Positions 61,122 to 64,000 of a DNA stretch of 64,000 nt are shown here, one piece after another. The notes beneath the pieces are model-generated. The model was not told where the DNA came from. It searched no databases and was given only the letters and a program-made list of their open reading frames with translations. Within the stretch, counting starts at the first letter, position 1. Each line of letters begins with the position of its first letter. A program made the position numbers and the translations under genes. The stretch lies in contig NZ_CP073100.1 of assembly GCF_018137965.1 (NCBI RefSeq), positions 2,232,001 to 2,296,000 on the forward strand, given 5' to 3'. Source of the stretch: Luteolibacter ambystomatis. Lineage in GTDB: Bacteria > Verrucomicrobiota > Verrucomicrobiia > Verrucomicrobiales > Akkermansiaceae.

Positions 61122-63569
61122 ATGAAAAAAACACTACGTTTCGTGTTCTTCCGCTGCTTCACCGCGGTCCGGAGAACCCCGGGAATCCAGGCCGCATCGA
61201 TCACCGCGGCCCTGCTTGGTTCCCTTCCTTCGGCACGCGCCCAGGCACCTCCCGCCGCCATGACAAAAGTTTACACCCATTCGGGTGGTAGCCTCACCGT
61301 GGACTACACCCTCCACGATGTGCGCGGGCCCAACTACCGTGTCTTCGCCTACAATGCGGACGGCACCTTCACCGAAGTGGCGATCACCCGTCCCAGCCGC
61401 ACCTATCTCGGCCGCATCGCCGAGCGGCCGGGAGCCATCGCCGCCGCCCAGCTTTATGACGATGGCTCCATCCGCTCGAGCCTCATGTTCGAAGATGGCA
61501 CCGTGTGGAAGGGCAACGGCCTCTCGATGAGCATGCCCTCCGCCGCAAGCTGGACGCCGAAGTATCCCACCGAAGTCGTCAGCGCCGGGGAGACCGGTTC
61601 CAATGCCTATGCCATGGATGTGGGTGTCGATCTCACCCACGAATACTGCGGGCAATTCGGCGGCAATGTCGCGAACATGGCGCAGACGGTGGAATTCAAT
61701 CTCAACGAAATGGGTGCCTTCCTGCTGCGTGACACCGGCATCAAGCTGCGGACCTCCCGTGTCATCGCACGCCTCAATGCCTCGAACGATCCCTACGGCT
61801 CCACACCGCTGGCCACCTTGAAGAATCTGTGGGAAAACGAGCTGTGGAAAGTACTGCCCGCCGCCAACAACGATCACGCGGTCTGCGTGAAGCCGAACCT
61901 CGGCGGCGGAGTCGCCTATGTCCCCGGGAAGTACGCCGCCTGCCGTTCGCTCACCCAGGCGGGGCCGGGCATCTTCACCCAGCCGTGGCGGCATGAGCTC
62001 GGCCACGCGCTGAGCTCCCCGCACTACCCGGGCGGTGGTCCGGAGGGCCCCACCCCGATGTCCGGGAACCAGCTCCAGCGTTACTCCAGTCCGGAGGTGA
62101 ACCGGATCGTCGGCCGCCGCAACTCGATCATCAGCACCTTCACCAACCTGGGCCCCTACACCATCCCGGTTCCACCGCGTGCCAATGGCGATCGCGGCAC
62201 GATCAATGCCGCGCGCAATCCCATCACGCTCGATGTGCTGGCGAATGATTCCGATGTGAACGGACAGGCGCTCACGATCCAGTCCTTCGACGGCACCTCG
62301 AAACGCGGCGGTACGATCACCCGCTCCACCGGCACCGGTCCGGGCGGCCGCGACCGCCTGATCTACACTCCGCCCTCGTCCCTGACCGATACACTGGATT
62401 GGTTCAAATACCGCATCCAGGATTCTTCCGGCCAGCAGGCCGTCGGCTGGGTGGCCCTCCAGGCGGACACCCTCCCCGCCCCGGCGCCGTGGGTCACCTC
62501 GGACATCGGCAGCACCGGAACCACCGGCAGCGTCTCCTACTCCGGCTCCGGCACCTACGCTGTCAAAGGCGCCGGCGCGGACATCTGGGGGACCGCGGAT
62601 GCGTTCCGTTTCCTATACCTGCCGTTGAATGGAGACGGCATCATCACGGCCCGCGTCGCCAGCGTGCAGAACACCAACTCCTGGGCGAAAGCCGGTGTCA
62701 TGATGCGTGAAACGCTGGCGGCCGATTCCGCATTCTCGCTGCTGTGTGTCACGCCATCATCGGGCATCGCCCTTCAAGGGCGTACCACCGCAGGCCAGCC
62801 CGCGGATGTCAGCACCACGGTCTCCGGCTCCGCTCCACGCTGGGTACGGCTCGTCCGGACCAGTGGCACCATCACGGCTTTCGTCTCCTCCGATGGTGCG
62901 GCATGGACCCAGGTCGGCACCCATGCGGTCGCCATGGGGACGAACATCTACATCGGCCTCGCCGTGTGCTCGCATGCAGGAAGCACCCTCTGCACCGCCA
63001 GTTTCGACAACATCTCGCTCAGCCCTCCATCTCCCTGGTCGAGCGCGGATGTGGGCGGCGTGGGCCTCGCTGGCACCTCCTCGTGGTCCGACGATGGCTT
63101 CTCGATCACCGGATCGGGCACGGACATCTGGGGCTCCGCGGATGCATTCCGCTATACCTACCAACCCCTGAGCGGTGATGGTGAAATCATCGCACAAGTG
63201 GAGGATATCGAGGACACCCACGACTGGGCGAAGGCCGGCGTGATGATCCGCGAAAGCCTCGCCCCGGGATCGAAGCATGCGCTGATGACCCTGTCTTCCG
63301 CCTCCGGCGCGGCCTTCCAATACCGGGGCTCCACCAATGGCAGCAGTTCGAGCACGGCCGCGGATCACGAGGTTCCCGGCTGGGTGAAGTTGAAGCGCAC
63401 CGGCAATGTCCTGACCGGATCGATCTCCGATGATGGAGTGACGTGGAGCCAGGTCGGCTCCGCCACCATCAGCATGGCTTCCGAAATCTACGCCGGTCTC
63501 GCTGTGACCTCCCATGACAACACCAAAGACTGCACCTCGACCTTCACCGATGTGGTCGTGAGTCCCTGA
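61122..63569 (+). CDS. Large exported metallopeptidase-like protein with cadherin-like and concanavalin-like domains
   Basis: 815 residues from the ATG at 61122. A long signal peptide (MKKTLRFVFFRC ... LLGSLPSARAQ) precedes a metzincin-like domain: HELGHALSSPH (H291, E292, H295, H301) matches HExxHxxxxxH, the zinc site of reprolysin-type peptidases, and NLNEMGAFLLRDTGIKL is typical of their secreted relatives. A cadherin-like Big domain follows (ITLDVLANDSDVNGQALTI). Two copies of a concanavalin-like DUF1349 module of about 180 residues end the protein (WGTADAFRFLYLPLNGDGII / WGSADAFRYTYQPLSGDGEI, both with WAKAGVM). Its substrate is probably a protein or glycoprotein at the cell surface or outside. 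It is followed after 96 bases by a helical-repeat protein gene. Confidence 0.85.
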   Translation: MKKTLRFVFFRCFTAVRRTPGIQAASITAALLGSLPSARAQAPPAAMTKVYTHSGGSLTVDYTLHDVRGPNYRVFAYNADGTFTEVAITRPSRTYLGRIAERPGAIAAAQLYDDGSIRSSLMFEDGTVWKGNGLSMSMPSAASWTPKYPTEVVSAGETGSNAYAMDVGVDLTHEYCGQFGGNVANMAQTVEFNLNEMGAFLLRDTGIKLRTSRVIARLNASNDPYGSTPLATLKNLWENELWKVLPAANNDHAVCVKPNLGGGVAYVPGKYAACRSLTQAGPGIFTQPWRHELGHALSSPHYPGGGPEGPTPMSGNQLQRYSSPEVNRIVGRRNSIISTFTNLGPYTIPVPPRANGDRGTINAARNPITLDVLANDSDVNGQALTIQSFDGTSKRGGTITRSTGTGPGGRDRLIYTPPSSLTDTLDWFKYRIQDSSGQQAVGWVALQADTLPAPAPWVTSDIGSTGTTGSVSYSGSGTYAVKGAGADIWGTADAFRFLYLPLNGDGIITARVASVQNTNSWAKAGVMMRETLAADSAFSLLCVTPSSGIALQGRTTAGQPADVSTTVSGSAPRWVRLVRTSGTITAFVSSDGAAWTQVGTHAVAMGTNIYIGLAVCSHAGSTLCTASFDNISLSPPSPWSSADVGGVGLAGTSSWSDDGFSITGSGTDIWGSADAFRYTYQPLSGDGEIIAQVEDIEDTHDWAKAGVMIRESLAPGSKHALMTLSSASGAAFQYRGSTNGSSSSTAADHEVPGWVKLKRTGNVLTGSISDDGVTWSQVGSATISMASEIYAGLAVTSHDNTKDCTSTFTDVVVSP

Positions 63570-63665
63570 TCCCCCCGGGTAGCATGACCACCCGCTCCGG
63601 TCCTGTCGGCTCCCCGCCGCGCGGGACCGGAGTTCCTTTTCCTTCCGGTTTCATTTTCCACGGAC

Positions 63666-64000
63666 ATGAAGACCCATCCTCTGGCGCTCGCGCTGTCCTT
63701 CGCCGCCATGCTTGCGGTGGCAGCCGCGGTGCGTTGGCGCGGCCACCACGCGGCACCGGACGACATCGCTCCCATCGGCCGGGCGGAACACCGGCAGCGG
63801 TCATCCGATGTCAACGCGACCGCCTTGCAGATGGCCGCCAGGCCTCGCGATGAAATCGCACGCTGGCTCTCCACCCTGCCCCTCTCCGAACGCGACAAGG
63901 CCTTGTCCATTCTGGTCGCTGAATCCGGAAAGTCCGATCCGCTGCTCGCTCTGGAACACGCGCTCCGGATCCAGTCTCCTGCCCTGCGCGATGAATGCGC
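63666..64000 (+). CDS. Helical-repeat protein, N-terminal part (runs off the right edge) (Rep-C)
   Basis: 111 residues are visible from the ATG at 63666. There is a signal anchor (LALALSFAAMLAVAAAVRW), a short His/Arg-rich linker (RGHHAAPDD, GRAEHRQR), then the beginning of the same type of solenoid as Rep-A and Rep-B: EIARWLSTLPLSERDKALSI, SDPLLALEHALRI. The upstream gene encodes a secreted HExxH protein, as in the RHS/Rep cassettes. Confidence 0.65.
   Translation, partial: MKTHPLALALSFAAMLAVAAAVRWRGHHAAPDDIAPIGRAEHRQRSSDVNATALQMAARPRDEIARWLSTLPLSERDKALSILVAESGKSDPLLALEHALRIQSPALRDEC

Overview
The window is a high-GC bacterial chromosome segment, most likely from Verrucomicrobiota (Verrucomicrobiaceae, Luteolibacter-like). 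The evidence is two PEP-CTERM proteins, a short MotA/TolQ/ExbB-type protein, proteins built from helical 'WAxxDPxAAxxW' repeats, few clear Shine-Dalgarno sites with several GTG starts, and many polysaccharide- and uronate-related genes. The assignment rests on gene content, not on a marker-gene comparison.

Left part (1-27 kb): mostly housekeeping genes. These are the start of a secreted DNA/RNA non-specific endonuclease, polA, a UvrD/PcrA helicase, obgE with a gamma-glutamylcyclotransferase-like gene, an amidase/YkgJ pair, mfd, and a surA-like / VOC / pdxA run. Between them lie an M20 amidohydrolase, a 1.2-kilo-residue PEP-CTERM beta-helix protein, an alginate-lyase-family enzyme and a second small PEP-CTERM protein.

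Middle (27-34.3 kb): a minus-strand accessory island made of a duplicated cassette. Each cassette encodes a small secreted RHS/YD-repeat protein whose C-terminal domain carries HETWH (a zincin-type HExxH motif), followed by a membrane-anchored or lipoprotein helical-repeat protein. The two RHS genes share a nearly identical leader and signal-peptide segment, and the second cassette has an extra repeat protein coupled by an ATGA overlap. At the right edge another secreted HExxH protein (61.1-63.6 kb) is again followed by a helical-repeat protein, so the pairing occurs three times. This is the best candidate for an undescribed system.

Right part (34.6-64 kb): hydrolases, a purple-acid-phosphatase-like protein, gltB, two SDR genes flanking a divergent TetR regulator, birA-nadC, an AEC transporter, a heparinase-II/III-like protein, uxaC, a lactonase, tRNA-Lys(CTT), and a GntR/LacI-type hybrid regulator divergent from the secreted metallopeptidase.

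The intergenic spaces hold at least five families of long imperfect palindromes (called A-E here), eleven elements in all. Several sit between convergent genes, and some supply stop codons or C-terminal codons to neighbouring genes. Two genes are broken by apparent single-base frameshifts (about 3546 and 55900-55905).
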